Part shown: positions 34,201 to 46,300 of the stretch, piece after piece
Numbering within the stretch: position 1 is the first letter of the stretch
Layout: each line of letters opens with the position of its first letter
NCBI RefSeq assembly: GCF_000485595.1
Contig: NW_014577587.1
Coordinates: 298,133 to 345,751, forward strand
Origin: Priapulus caudatus
Taxonomy: Eukaryota; Priapulida; Priapulimorpha; Priapulimorphida; Priapulidae
Reading direction: 5' to 3'
Length of the DNA: 47,619 nt
Position numbers and translations under genes: made by a program
The notes under the pieces: generated by a model
The model's database searches: none
What the model was told of the DNA's origin: nothing
The model's input: the letters and a program-made list of their open reading frames with translations, nothing else

Positions 34201-36222
34201 ATTATCTTTTGCATAAGCTTAACTGTTCTGGGATTAAGTATTCAGAAGATTAATACACATACATGCATATATGTGTGAATCACTCAGGCACTGCTATTCA
34301 TTGAAATATGGGTTCATAATGTGGCTGTTTACTAGGACTACATAAATATGTTAGCTGCAATGTTCAGCCCATTCTTTGCCACAGGGCTGTATATATGCTT
34401 GTTGAAAATGGAAGTTTGGAACTGTTGTCACAGTTCATGTGACAATTAGCATAAGATGAAAACCATTTAAATCTCTGGGTGAGTGCATTATGCATGGGAA
34501 TATAGTTGCAATCCCTTGTAAGTCAAAGAAATTGATCTGATCTGTCACATACATACATTGCATGGTCACCATGAACCACACTATACCACGCAGGAATAAT
34601 TCACTGACTTGCAGATAAATGTGATGGTAAAATTTTCCACCAAGTTAGATAAAAGGTTGATGTATTTAAATATGTGTTTCAAACTGCGATTTGTAGTTTG
34701 CTTTTGAGTAGCGATGCTGTTTCAAACTGCAAATAATTCCCTTATTGTAGTCATTTTGGCTAACGCTCCATTAGGAGTGTTCCCAACTTTGATATCATTA
34801 ATGATTAATGATTAATGATTGATAATCTTAACCCTAACCCTAACCCTAACCCTAACCTAAATGACATTAAACCACAAACTAATATATGACCATGACCATA
34901 TATATATATGTTATTATAATGACCATTAATGACATTAAAGTTGGGAACACTCCTAATGGAGTATCACCCGTCATTTTCACATAAAAACTAAAAAGTTTTC
35001 AAGCTGCCATTTTTAATGTAGAACGTTGTGGTTATTGTGCATCAAACTGACCATTGTGTGCATCAAAACTGCTGCTTGCTGCCTTTAATATCGAACCATA
35101 ATTTTGATGGTTTTTAATGTACATTTTTGTCTAATGGTTTGCTATAGCATTTTCAATAGTCACCAGTATGTGTTTGATCTACTAATAACTGATTTGATCT
35201 TCCAGACTGCAGATTCTATGATGACATTTGAAGGTGCTCAAATGCAAGGAACAACAGCAATCTTGGAAAAAATAACAGTGAGTATAACTGTGGCAGAATT
35301 TGTCACTCTTGTAGTGTACTGCAAACTAGTAATTAACCACTATGATGTGGTCATCAGGTTATGCTACCATACACATACACATGTATGTACAAGCTCATGA
35401 TTGTGCATGGTGTTATCAGTATGATAATGATGAATTTTAATAGTATATATCTTCTTTCTTTTTAGAATTTACCATTTCAAAGTATTGTGCATAGTTTGAC
35501 TACAATTGACTGTCAGCCAACATATGATGGTGGTGTTTCTGTATTAGTGGTTGGACAGCTTAAGGTATGTATTACATACATGCTTCCACAGACGTACTTA
35601 CGCATGCACGCACATACACACACACACACAGACTACTCCTTAAGTACAGTTCCTCACCTATAAGATTGTTTCATAAAAAATATAAACTTATACAACAATC
35701 TGCTAAGTTAAAAATGGGATGCAGTGTTAAAAGATGCATAACAACAAGCATTTCATAATGTGAACCTCATTTCCCTAATGTCTTCCACTATATAATTGGA
35801 AATGTTTGCTTATAAAAAACCTTTTTGCTAAAAATATGATACAGGCACAATTATGAATGAAAATGACCATTTTAAACAGACGTGCTTTGATAATTTATTG
35901 ATGCATTGCGATAGTAAATATGCAAAAGACTAAGATGTACATGTGAGTATGAATCACATAAGGACGCAAGCAGGTAGCACAGACTGCTAAAATGCATCCC
36001 ATAGACACTCTTTATGTATCCAGCCAGCAGATTTATCAATGCCGTATTTATAGGTGGACGTGCTCATCCCTATTCTTGATTACTGTTAATTTTTGCCAGA
36101 CGGACACTGATCATCCCCACGGCTTTTCACAAGTGTTCTTTCTGAAGCCGACGGTCAATGGAACCAGTTTCTACATAGCTAATGAATTCTTCAGGCTATC
36201 GATACACAACGTTCCTTCGTAA
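31271..36222 (+). CDS. NUTF2: Nuclear transport factor 2
   Basis: Complete gene of four exons at 31271-31369, 35206-35277, 35466-35564 and 36100-36222, all joined in phase 0 by GT-AG introns. It gives 130 residues against 127 in human. NTF2 is a homodimer that binds RanGDP and FxFG nucleoporins and returns RanGDP to the nucleus. The opening MNPKFNEIGNAFVQQFYTLF, MMTFEGAQMQG, VVGQLKTDTDHPHGFSQVF and the end FRLSIHN follow the family throughout. The acidic TDTDHP segment corresponds to the Ran-contacting DEDP segment of human NTF2. Human Trp7 and Trp41, which help bind FxFG repeats, are Phe here (PKFNEIG, MTFEG); Phe at the second site is usual in invertebrate NTF2. The first intron is 3.8 kb and full of transposon remnants. 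Confidence 0.95.
31660..31745. repeat. Intronic hairpin
   Basis: GGATAGAGAAGATGTCCAGT near 31663 pairs with ACTGGACATCATCTCTATCC near 31722, one mismatch in 20, across a loop of about 40 nt. It lies in NUTF2 intron 1. Confidence 0.6.
31990..32346. mobile_element. Short element with CAGG...CCTG ends
   Basis: The left end CAGGAGTAGAAATTAAC and the right end GTTAATTTCGCACCCTG are inverted copies apart from the second few bases. Inside, the word GGGAGTCCG and variants recur at least seven times on both strands. The CAGGG-type end would fit a hAT-like MITE, but this is inferred. Confidence 0.55.
32666..33675. mobile_element. 1.0 kb hAT-like non-autonomous transposon
   Basis: The exact 14-bp inverted ends are CAGGGTTCTCCAAG and CTTGGAGAACCCTG. 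Near the right end stands GGGGCATGCCCCCGGAACCC, a subterminal motif often seen in hAT-type elements. The flanking octamers AAGGAGCT and AAGCGGAT agree only partly, so the 8-bp target duplication is not proven. It contains a TAACCC run near 32905-32945 and no transposase frame. Confidence 0.7.
33966..34182. mobile_element. Palindromic MITE
   Basis: Arms of about 75 bp: GAGCCCGTTGTCAGAAACAA on the left returns inverted as TTGTTTCTGATAACGGGCCC... hence ending near 34180. The words ATTAGTCTTAACATTAGTC and TAGACCGTCGACAG are matched on the other arm. About 55 bp lie between the arms. It is in NUTF2 intron 1. Confidence 0.8.
34766..34962. mobile_element. MITE with telomere-type repeat in its centre
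   Basis: The ends CTCCATTAGGAGTGTTCCCA and TGGGAACACTCCTAATGGAG are exact inverted copies. The ATTAATG-rich arms surround a run of four to five CCCTAA units. It lies in NUTF2 intron 1 and is about 200 bp long. Confidence 0.85.
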
Positions 36223-38550
36223 ACACTCGTAGACACTACTTGCAAACTTGACCTTGCGACCTCTGGAACTGGAAACGGCGAGGAACTTACGAACATGTGA
36301 GGCTCTTCATTAACATCTTCAGGTGTTGTTTGTGTGTATAGAGGAAGAAGACGCGCCGGACAGCGCTGCAGAAGCAAAGCCTGCCCAGCTCTCCCAAGAA
36401 CGGCTCTAGCTGCTTCGGCAGAGTCATGAGTGTGTTGAAAGTATTACTGCATGATAACCCTTCCCCCCCACCTACTTTTTCCGAAATTTCTCCGAGTATT
36501 CATCTTGATGATAATTATTGCATATCTTTACCAATCACACGTTTATAAGCTAGATAACGTTATTTAAAAAAGCATACTCCCTGGTTATACTGCAATGAAG
36601 GAGTAAACGTGGTATTTAAATCCTGCACACGTTCTTCATCTTTATTGTATGATTTTATACTGTAATTATTAGGAAAATGTGTTATGTCTGTCAAAATATG
36701 TTCAGGTGAGTAGATTGGCTATATATAGCAATAGTTACATGTGGATATGCTGTGTGGTTTCACTCCTTGCTATAGTCTGTCTGCTTTCAACTTCAACATG
36801 GTGACGGTATTTGTTGCTAGATGAAACTTGAGAAATTTATCATTTTTTTGGGCCATGTTTTTTTCTGCATAGTAGTATGAAATTTTTGCTTTTGGATACA
36901 TTGACATACAGCGAATATTCTATACACTGGTAATGCTATATTTATCTAGCACATTCATTGTTCTATTGGTTTCACACAGAAAGGCAAGTACTCTTTTTCT
37001 ACGATGTGTTTGCAATTTACAAAGTTACATGTGTTATAATATGATGCTCATGATGAAATAGATCTTGCATCAATTTATGTCTGTATTTTCACCAGCAGTT
37101 TATGATAATGTAACCATTAACGATAATTCGGTCTAATTTATGAATGCGGGCTCTAGCATAAAAGGTTTTACCACTTACTCACTTTAATGCGTCATCACTG
37201 GCAGGAAAATGGTCCTTTTGACAATATGTGTGATTTTGTATTCAAAGTAAATTATGGCATTCACATGATGTTAATTAAAAATTCTTATCTGTACATTTCT
37301 ATCAAAAAAATTAGTATCGATTACGGATTTTTATTTGCATGATGTTTTCATTGTGGTAGCTTTTATTAGCAAACCGTAGTAAAGGTATTCCAGCAGGCAT
37401 AAACTATCATGCCTTTAAACGTTGCCTGGTTATGTTCATATATTGAATTATTTTAGTTGAATATTCCCTATTTCATGCTGCTGTAAAAAGTCAAAGGTGA
37501 AGGTTTCCTATTGATTAAGGCGATTATTAAAAAAAGAACCTGCACAGTCGTAACATGTAGTTATATCTTCATGCTCACAGCTAATGTGCAAACATGCTCC
37601 ATATGTTACTTGCTAATGCTAGTTCTGAGATGCAACTCTAACAGGTTGTTTAGTCTATGAACTAGTTAATAAATGGATCCAAAACTGTCAGGTTACTATC
37701 AAAGTGCTGCATTTTTGTATTAATATTAGAAGCACTACAAGCAAGTGTATGTACCTGGTAGTTGAATGGTTCTGGCATGTGCTAGAAATTTGGTATAATT
37801 GCAATATGCGCATAAAATGTTTACGTGTAGAAAGGATCGAGTTTTACAGTGTTTGACACAAAACGCTTTGAATAAAATTGTTGTTTTTCCTAGTAAAATA
37901 TTATGTATTATACGTCCTGAATAAACAGCGCTGGCTTACATGATATGGTATATAACTGTAATGGCGGTCGAAGCACATGCTGAGAACATGCGATATTGTG
38001 ATAATTTATGAAATATACAATGAAGTTTTTGTTCTTGTCTATTGTTCCCGACAAAACAGTGTAGTGATTTTAGCGATTAAATGAGCTTCACGTAATAACT
38101 AAATATATAAAGAGAATCGGAGCCGAATATTAGCATTAACCTGTGCCCTATCTTAAAATATGCATTTTCACTGAAATGATTACACCATAAGATTTTTGCC
38201 AATCAAAAAACACTACTGAAAAAATTCAACTTGACACTATATCTGAAATCCTTTAGTATATCCTTAATATCATATACGCCAATTTTGGTGCTATTACCAC
38301 AAAACAATTCTTTCACATATCTGCCCCCACCATATTGAGTATGAAGTGGAGTGTGTGTATTATTTTTAAACTATACCGTATAGACGTGGTTGTAACCACT
38401 TTACTGGTATCCGCGCATGTATTTACGACCGTGGTTTGAATCTCTAGACAAGTAATATGTGCATATCTACTTTACACATATGATGTTATCATGAATATAT
38501 CTATCTACGCGGACACACGCGCGGCACAAACACATGCACCCCCCCCCCCC
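36223..38550. other. 3' flank of NUTF2, no further gene recognised
   Basis: Over 2 kb of AT-rich sequence with no long frame and no recognisable exon. It holds the NUTF2 3' UTR in its first part; the end of that UTR cannot be placed with confidence. Confidence 0.5.
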
Positions 38551-38607
38551 AACACACACACACACGCGCGCGCGCACATGCACACGCACACACAATAAAT
38601 ACACACA

Positions 38608-38657
<50 letters not shown>

Positions 38658-38800
38658 CACACACACACACCACCACCCACACACACCACACAACACACAA
38701 CAAACACATACACACACTACACAACACACACACACACACACACACCACACACACATCACACACACACACCACACACACACACACACACACAACACACATG
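38551..38800. repeat. (CA)n microsatellite, interrupted
   Basis: CA runs broken by CCACC, AACAA and ATCAC, preceded by a run of ten C. Open frames in it are artefacts. Confidence 0.95.
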
Positions 38801-38835
38801 GATATATGTATTGGAATATATATATATGACATTTA

Positions 38836-39720
38836 AGTAAGGTCCCATATAATTGTGAGCTTCCGATACCTCAGATATACGAGACTTCTCTTCGTGAGAT
38901 TACAGGACAGATGAAAAAACGTCGGCGCACGCAGCGGATCGTATACTCTAAACTCAAAACAATTGCACGTACGCACCGTACACGAAACCAAAGAGCTCTT
39001 AACGAAACTAACACACTTCATGCTACGTTACCAAAACATCAGTTACATCATATTTACATTGACGTGTAGGACGCCTACGTGCGCGCAATTGCCCTTGTTA
39101 GTGAATACCTGCCTTTAGGAGGCATACAACAGTAAGCCTCCGCAAATTGTTCACCGTTGTGCACTATTTCGTCTCTAAAGGCCTTTTTTGGCATTTTTTC
39201 CCGCCGAAATTCGGCATTAGAGTGCAATAATTTGCATCATTATGCACGCAAGTTAGATGCCTCGTGGACGTCTAGAAAGCATTAGAAGTAAAATTGGTCT
39301 TGTTGTGTATTCGTGACATTCCGTCAGGTGGCGTAGCCACAGCGACCGGTTGGGCATTTTTGTGTTTCAATGTGTTCAGACAACTTTGCAGAAATTCGCA
39401 TCATAGAGCTGGCAAAAGTTTTGAGCGGAGCATAGAGCATGAATCTGTAGTTATTTAACATGAATAAAGTGTATGTTGTGTAAGCGAAGTAACAGTGCGA
39501 GTGTTTTTAATTAATTTCTGTTCGATGCTTATTCAGGCCTGCTGCCTATGGACGCCCTCTACTGTTGTTCACCACCTTTAGTGCGCTCCGTTGTGGACGC
39601 CGAGGTTTCTGCTATTGTTGCAGCCTGAGGAAGAGCAGATCGTGAAATCTCACAGTTAAATTATATGACATGTTATTTTTATGTTACGTCTTTGTAGCTG
39701 CCCATATGTATGTTATTTCT
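38836..39720. other. Stretch without a recognised gene
   Basis: No coding frame or clear repeat boundary. A small inverted word pair, TGCCTTTAGGAGGC and GCCTCC, lies near 39110-39140. Confidence 0.35.
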
Positions 39721-39850
39721 ATGTGCGTGTACGCGCCCGCGCGCGTGCATGTGTGTACGTGCACGCGCGCGCGTGTGTGTTTGTGTACGCGCGCGCGTGT
39801 GTATGTGTACGTGCCCGCGCATTTGTGTGTACATGCACGCGTGCACCCAC
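39721..39850. repeat. Alternating GCGCGT/GTGTGT tract
   Basis: About 130 bp of alternating purine-pyrimidine sequence (GCGCGCGTG, GTGTGTAC, GCACGCG), a potential Z-DNA former. Four overlapping Cys/Val/Arg or Thr/His frames are artefacts. Confidence 0.8.
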
Positions 39851-40160
39851 AGACGTAATACATACTGATGTGTGAAGTACACGAGCAAGTAATTATAATC
39901 GCCATATAAATTGCTGAGACGTGAGGCAAACCGTGGTAAGCAATAGCATAATTATTATAGTAAATTGGAAGACGTCATTATTGGTATTGAAAAAACGACG
40001 GCAGTGTATAATTACAATCCTAACTAGTAATTATCTGAGAGTTATCAAACCCATTGGTTCATACGCTCAATGATGGAATGCATGAACCCGCGGCATGGTG
40101 GTAATTCTGCTAATACATTTGCTAGTACATTCAGTGCCAATCCATTTCTCGTTTTCTGAC

Positions 40161-40335
40161 GAATTGCAATAAAAACGAGGCTAGCGACAGTCTTTGCAAA
40201 GACAATGTCAATTAAGACGAGTATGGGCGGCGACAAGGATTGTCAGCGATAAACGCAGACAAGCGACAACAACGTTGGCGATGTCCATTCCCACACACCG
40301 CGTCAGCCACGACGCTGCGGCATATTCTGAGTAAA
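40161..40335. repeat. Dispersed repeat, copy 1
   Basis: Matches 42472-42654 in the same orientation. The best-kept words are AGCGATAAACGCAGACAAGC and CACCGCGTCAGCCACGACGC. It is probably a transposon remnant, without coding frame. Confidence 0.7.
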
Positions 40336-41329
40336 TCTATATTCAAACCTGTTGTTATGCATGTATTGAACCAGTGCCATTGGCTACGGCACATATAAAC
40401 ATTTTTATAGCGAACTACCCGCGTTTACAAGTCTTCTATAATTTCCACAACATCACATTTCTTTTGACATACTTATAGGGCTTACTTACATATAACATAA
40501 ATCTTACCATATATACTATAATTATAAAATAACGTTGGAAGACTTGTCACCTTAACATTACTAAATTGAGTCATTGGAAGAGACACGAGTATGCGCTCTT
40601 TAGATAAATGGGGGATTTCAATATAGTAACAGTTGTTTTGCTCATCCTGGATGTGCATACACAGATTGAACGTTATGCTACACCGTATGGAAATTCTAAA
40701 GAAGCAACGCCTTATACTGATTAAAGACCGCCGAAAGCAATCAACATGACAAATCGTGTAACACGTGATTTCAACAGACTCCGGCTGGCGAACATGCCTC
40801 GTACAGAACAGTTTACTATAATACCCATGTCCCTTACATGTGGAGAACTAAACAAATAAGGAAAATACAAAACCCCAAAGGCTGAAAATAATCTTGCTAT
40901 GCTAATAGTATTTTTTTATTTTTTAACCAAATAAATGTTCTTGCCTTTTTGATCTGCATGATTGGTACTTTTTTGTATAAGGTTCTTTACGTAATGTTTC
41001 ATGTTTAACTATAACTTAAATGTTATTATTATTATGGTATATTTAGGGTCTGGAATTTAATTTTCAAATGTTTAACGTGATAGGGACAATAATTTATATA
41101 TAGTGTGATACTGTGTAGATATATTTTATATGACAATTTTAAATGAGGGATTTTTTATTATTCTCCACTAGATTTTGTATATTTATAAAATATTGACTAC
41201 TAGTGTTCGAAAATTGTGATTATAAATACCATCAATTCCAATTTTACGTTGTCTGATGATATAATAAATTTAGCATGCATAATATAAATTTACATGTAAT
41301 TTATTTATTACTAATAATCATCATCATAT

Positions 41330-41430
41330 CATCATCATATAATAATAATAATAATAACAATAATAATAATAATAATAATAATTATTATTATTATTATTAT
41401 TGTTGTTATTATTAATATTATTATTGAATC
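41330..41430. repeat. (AAT)n/(ATT)n palindromic microsatellite
   Basis: ATAATAATAATAAT on the left switches to ATTATTATTATT on the right, so the tract can fold on itself. Confidence 0.85.
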
Positions 41431-41635
41431 GATTTCATATAAAAAATACCGATAAGTATGTTTCTTCTGTATGCGTAAAGATAGCTCGAGCCATATGCCG
41501 AGGCATAGAGAAAACAGGGCAGACTTGCGGTCTGCCCGCTTTTGTATGATATAAGCGCAAACTGAATATACAATGTGCGTTGTCCTCTATTGTTTATTAA
41601 ATTTATTCAAAAGGTTATTTATATTCATTATTTAT

Positions 41636-41784
41636 ATATTAATGCCTGCTGTTGGGGGCACTATGCTCTCATAGTGTTGCTGAGGGAAGAAATAGTGCCC
41701 AAGCGGTAAACCGTAGCGAGGGCACTATTCCTTCCAAAGCAACACTATGAGAGCATAGTGCCCCCAACAGACAGGCATTAATGT
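41636..41784. mobile_element. Palindromic MITE
   Basis: ATTAATGCCTGCTGTTGGGG at the left returns as CCCCAACAGACAGGCATTAAT-type sequence at the right, and GGCACTATGCTCTCATAGTG is matched inside both arms. The arms are about 50 bp; the inner part also pairs (AATAGTGCCC with GGGCACTATT). Confidence 0.85.
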
Positions 41785-41983
41785 TTTTAGTGCATCACAT
41801 GACTATGCAATCTACTTTTCATGCGTATATACCTTCTTTATACTCCCTAATTTGCCGGTGCATTCGATGTAACAAAACGTTCGACACAAACACAACCGCC
41901 GTTCGAAATTACTCTTGCTTGGCGCCCAGACGCAGGAGATTCGTGACGTAAACACAATGCGTTATAATAACAATGCGTCGCGC

Positions 41984-42018
41984 AAGCGATAGTGCCCGCT
42001 CAGCGGGCACTATCGCTT
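41984..42018. repeat. Perfect palindrome related to the preceding MITE
   Basis: AAGCGATAGTGCCCGCT and AGCGGGCACTATCGCTT stand one base apart, giving a 35-bp hairpin. The words GTGCCC, GGGCACTAT and TAGTGCCTGCTG link it to the MITE 200 bp upstream. Confidence 0.75.
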
Positions 42019-42471
42019 CATAGTGCCTGCTGCGTTATCCAATGAGATTGCAGCGATTTATCACGTCATGCACTCAGACATTATAATACTAATCATATAA
42101 GATTACACAACTAGATCGATACGTTACTGTAAAGTATTACAGTCATAGATAGGATAAACAGAGACTCTTCAAAGATTCTACCCAAAATCTCTGACCAGTT
42201 GCCACAGACACGCGCCAAACCTAGGATTAGAAACTATCTAGGTGTAATACTTTGAAAATAGGTTTAGTAATCGAATTTTAATTGTAATTGCATGTCTTAG
42301 GAATGAGTCAGTGTTTTTCAGTAACTTTAAACTCAACGAAAGCTGCCGGTCCAGGTAAAAACATCTCTGCTAGTTAAGTTATCGAAGGTCTATCAATCGT
42401 ATCTCTTCAATAACGAGACAACACAGTTACATAACTTCTCCGCGCTGCATGGTTTATTATTTTTGTTCGAC

Positions 42472-42654
42472 CGAATTGCAATGAAAACGTGGCTGGGAAA
42501 GCACACGCATATCGGCGACGTATAGTTTAAGACGGATATAAGCGAATGTAAGGATTTTCAGCGATAAACGCAGACAAGCGACAACAACGTGGCGACGTCG
42601 ATCCATCCCTATACACCGCGTCAGCCACGACGCTGCGGCTCATTCTGGGTAACA
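42472..42654. repeat. Dispersed repeat, copy 2
   Basis: Second copy of the unit at 40161-40335, about 2.3 kb downstream in the same orientation. It is more complete on its left side. Confidence 0.7.
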
Positions 42655-42960
42655 TTTCTAATTATACTTGTCGAATCTTTGCTCGACACACCTGTCCAGG
42701 CTATCCTATTTGTGTACACGGAAGCGACAACAACAACGTTATCATCCTAGCCTACGTCTTGATGGAAATGTTACAGCTCGCTTCCCATTCCAGCCGTTTT
42801 AGTAAACTACGCGTTTGTTCTATCAATGCTAGTCGGCGTGCGTTGACTGGTTTTGCGCCTGGTTTTCTAATTGCAACCGCACCTTGCCTGCGGCGTGGAA
42901 TGTTGATTATTTAGCGCGTTCAAATTGATGCCCATAATTCCGCATCACCAAAACGTAACT

Positions 42961-43083
42961 GGGCTATATAAGACGTTGCACGGGAATAGGGGACGAGTAT
43001 TGAGATCCGCGAGTTCAGTACATCATCTAACGTCTGCTGCCATCGTCGCTGCTGCTGCCAGGAAGACACGAAAACATCTCTTG
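42961..43083 (+). promoter_or_regulatory. TATA box and 5' non-coding exon of the ZP-domain gene
   Basis: CTATATAAG at about 42964-42972 is a good TATA box. Transcription would begin near 42995-43000. The transcribed part up to the donor TTG|GTAAGA at 43083 would be a non-coding first exon, spliced to the acceptor CACGTGCAG at 43330 just before the start codon. A TATA-driven promoter would fit a tissue-restricted structural gene. Confidence 0.6.
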
Positions 43084-43348
43084 GTAAGATATATACCTAC
43101 TGCTAAACGAATTCACTTATTGTAATGTAAAAGCATGGAATGACTTTCTATAGAGACAAACCGTTGATAGATTTATAACGGATTAATTTAGATATTCTAA
43201 TTTGAAGTACGATTATAATTATGCTGCACATGTGAGCGTTTATTGCCATCCGGTGAAGCAGAATGTTATGTTAAATGATTTCAACCGTTTTATGTCTTCG
43301 ATTATTTATTTCAATCTTTAACACGTGCAGGTATAAACAGGAAAAGCT

Positions 43349-46300
43349 ATGACGCGACAAATCCTCCTATTGCTGCACATCGTAAGTCTTTCTCGTATCT
43401 GAAGTTTTCATGTTATTAGAATGGAAGCATGGCTTATGTAATATCCGTTGTTTGAGTTGTGCATTGATCTTTATTTATTTATAAATATTTATTTATTTGT
43501 GTATTTAATATCGACTATATAATCGAAATTATTATAAAATAATGAATTAATCGGCTACATTTCGGGTGCATAATCGGGTACATAATCAGCTATATTTTCA
43601 GGAATATAGAACAATTGTATATTCTATATATATTCTATATATTCTAGTATTAAATGCGTTATTTTCCGGTATCGCTTATATAGATAGTGCTATCGTGGGC
43701 AAACGAAGAATACCTTGAACCATATCACGATTACGACCTGACCACCGAGGATCCAGATCACCATTACTACCCGACCACTGAGGAGCCATACCTCCATTAC
43801 TACACTACCACCGAGGAGCCATATCATCACTATTACGAGACAACTGAATATCCAGATCTTCACTATTATGAGACAACTACCTATGACCCATGGCTGCCCG
43901 AGGAACCAGAAGATAACAAACTCGTTGGTATGTATTGGCTGATTAGCGGCAAGCTCCCGTGTGAAAGATAGAAGGAAGACAGATATAATTTACGTTAAAT
44001 TTTACATCTTGAATACATTTCACTGCGTATCTGAATGTGCCTAATCATATTTATCTATTGTATATACCATAATATAGAAGTAAAGGTGCTTAAGCGGCTG
44101 TACAGATCTAATGAAAATGTACATCATTGCAGATGTTGATGTCAACTGTGACATTTACGACCATGAGATGAAAGTTAAGCTCGCATTTGAACACGGGTTT
44201 AACGGAGTTGTCTACACCAGAAATCACTACGGCGATAGCTCATGCAGAGTGTCTGGAGATGGGTCAAATTTCGTAAACTTTGACATTCCGATAGAAGATT
44301 GTGGAACAACCAACAAAGCAATGGTACGCATATTAATAATTAGAATCATGTCGATTCACAGAAAGAAATTTCATTTCTATAACTACGACTATATTAATAT
44401 AATAAAACCCTAATACCTATAGGGACATTTGCAATGTTGTCACTCGTGTCTGATAGTTAATGCGATAACCAACCTAGGGTCTTTCCCTTACTACAGTCTG
44501 ACGAAGAATACGCTTCACACCGAGCTGAGAATGTAATCGTCATTATGAAGCAAGACTGGGGATTTTTGGTCGACTTGGACGAATTTTACACAGTCAGGTG
44601 TGAATTCAGCGGAATGAGAGCAAGAACCGTGAACTACGATCTCGCAGTCCCGTAAGTAGCCTTGTTCCCGCCTCAACCCAGGGGCGGGCTGCAACCCCAC
44701 GTACACACAGAATATGTTAATTACTTGGTGCAGAAATATGCAAATTAATGGGCTATTTCTTATATTACTCGTGATTTTTTTGCGATTTAGATTACAACAG
44801 GATCGTGCTTCAACGCTGGAGACAGCTACTGTTGGGTTGCCTTCCTGCTGGATGCAAATCGTTAAGGGCAAAGATCCACTGGACTACGGAACCAGCGAGT
44901 TGACTTTGGGAGACACTGCTACCCTGGTCGTGTATCTGCACGACAGTTGTAAGTATACATTCCTTTGCAGTGCTATTTTAAAACATATAGTATATACTCG
45001 CTTGTAGGTAATTTCGTACAGTAACTTCAGATATTCGATGCAATTATTGCCGTTTTGTCGAAAATGTAATTTAAAGTCCTGTTAATTTAGCATGAATAAA
45101 TTCCTGCTTCAGATTACTTCGACCTGACTGTCAGCAATTGCTTCGCTTACGATCGTTACGACCATTACGGTGAGAAGCATACAGCAGTTGACCTGATCAA
45201 TGACGACGGGTGAGTATATTTAAGTCGGCCGACATCGTCTGACCGTGATTAGACTTAAGAGCCGTGATTTTTTCTAAAACCCGCGTACGTGTGTCATTGA
45301 TGTTAGAAACGGCGACGTTGTCGGTCGTGCAGCTCTACGAGCTATGACTAAAACCCGCGCGGTTTTTAAAACCTGTGCTCTCATAGAAGTGCATAGCTTG
45401 CCGTCTGTTTGACATTCTAACGACACGAACACGCCCCACACCACCAGCAATCGTACGCTGTTTCAGTAAACGCCGCACGTTTTCGTTGCATAGCACAGCA
45501 TGGTGTGGTGCAGCGGCTCTACCAGCTCGTACAAGAAACCCACCTTCTGGCTGAATCGCAGCACCATCTAGTACTGCAAGTGGTGGATACATAGCCCTAA
45601 CAAGCAGCGGGGCTTTCGTCATCCACGATCACATTGTTCTGTCTACACATATTCAGCTGCGTGACTCAAAATGCGCGGGTTTTAGCAGAGCATGATACCG
45701 GCAATAATTGGGCGGTGCGGTGCGGTTTATGCAACCCGCGTTTTTACAGAAACCACCTCTAAAACCCAGCGTTTTAGCAACAGTGTAGATGCGGTAAACC
45801 CGGGTTTTAGCATAGTGTAGACGCCGCTATAGGCCTATATATATAATTATATATTAACTATATGTATTATATGCTGCAATATCCTACGATTTCATATTTA
45901 ACTGTGTGCGATAAATGTTTATACAGCGGGTTTCATGTATTTATTTGGTTTCTATATTGACAGCATTTGGTTTTCGGCTGTCAATATTAGAAGCCGCCAG
46001 AGAAGACTGGTCATTCAAATGAGATATCCTCTCAGATGCTCTGCTGCAATGACAGGCGCCTGAATGATTGCATCTGAGTTTGTTTCGCCAGGTCACACTA
46101 CTACACCAATGTAGCAGAATCCATGCGCCGACGGCATGTATCTCGCGTTTTACGGGAATTCCGGTTCCCGGACGAACGGAGATATATAACTGTCCAATGT
46201 CAAGTTGTTACCGTTGTGTGGTATACACAATTGCTATCAGGTGAGTCTAACAACAATTTAGAATAACTTAAAAACGTTATATAGTTTACAATAAGACGTT

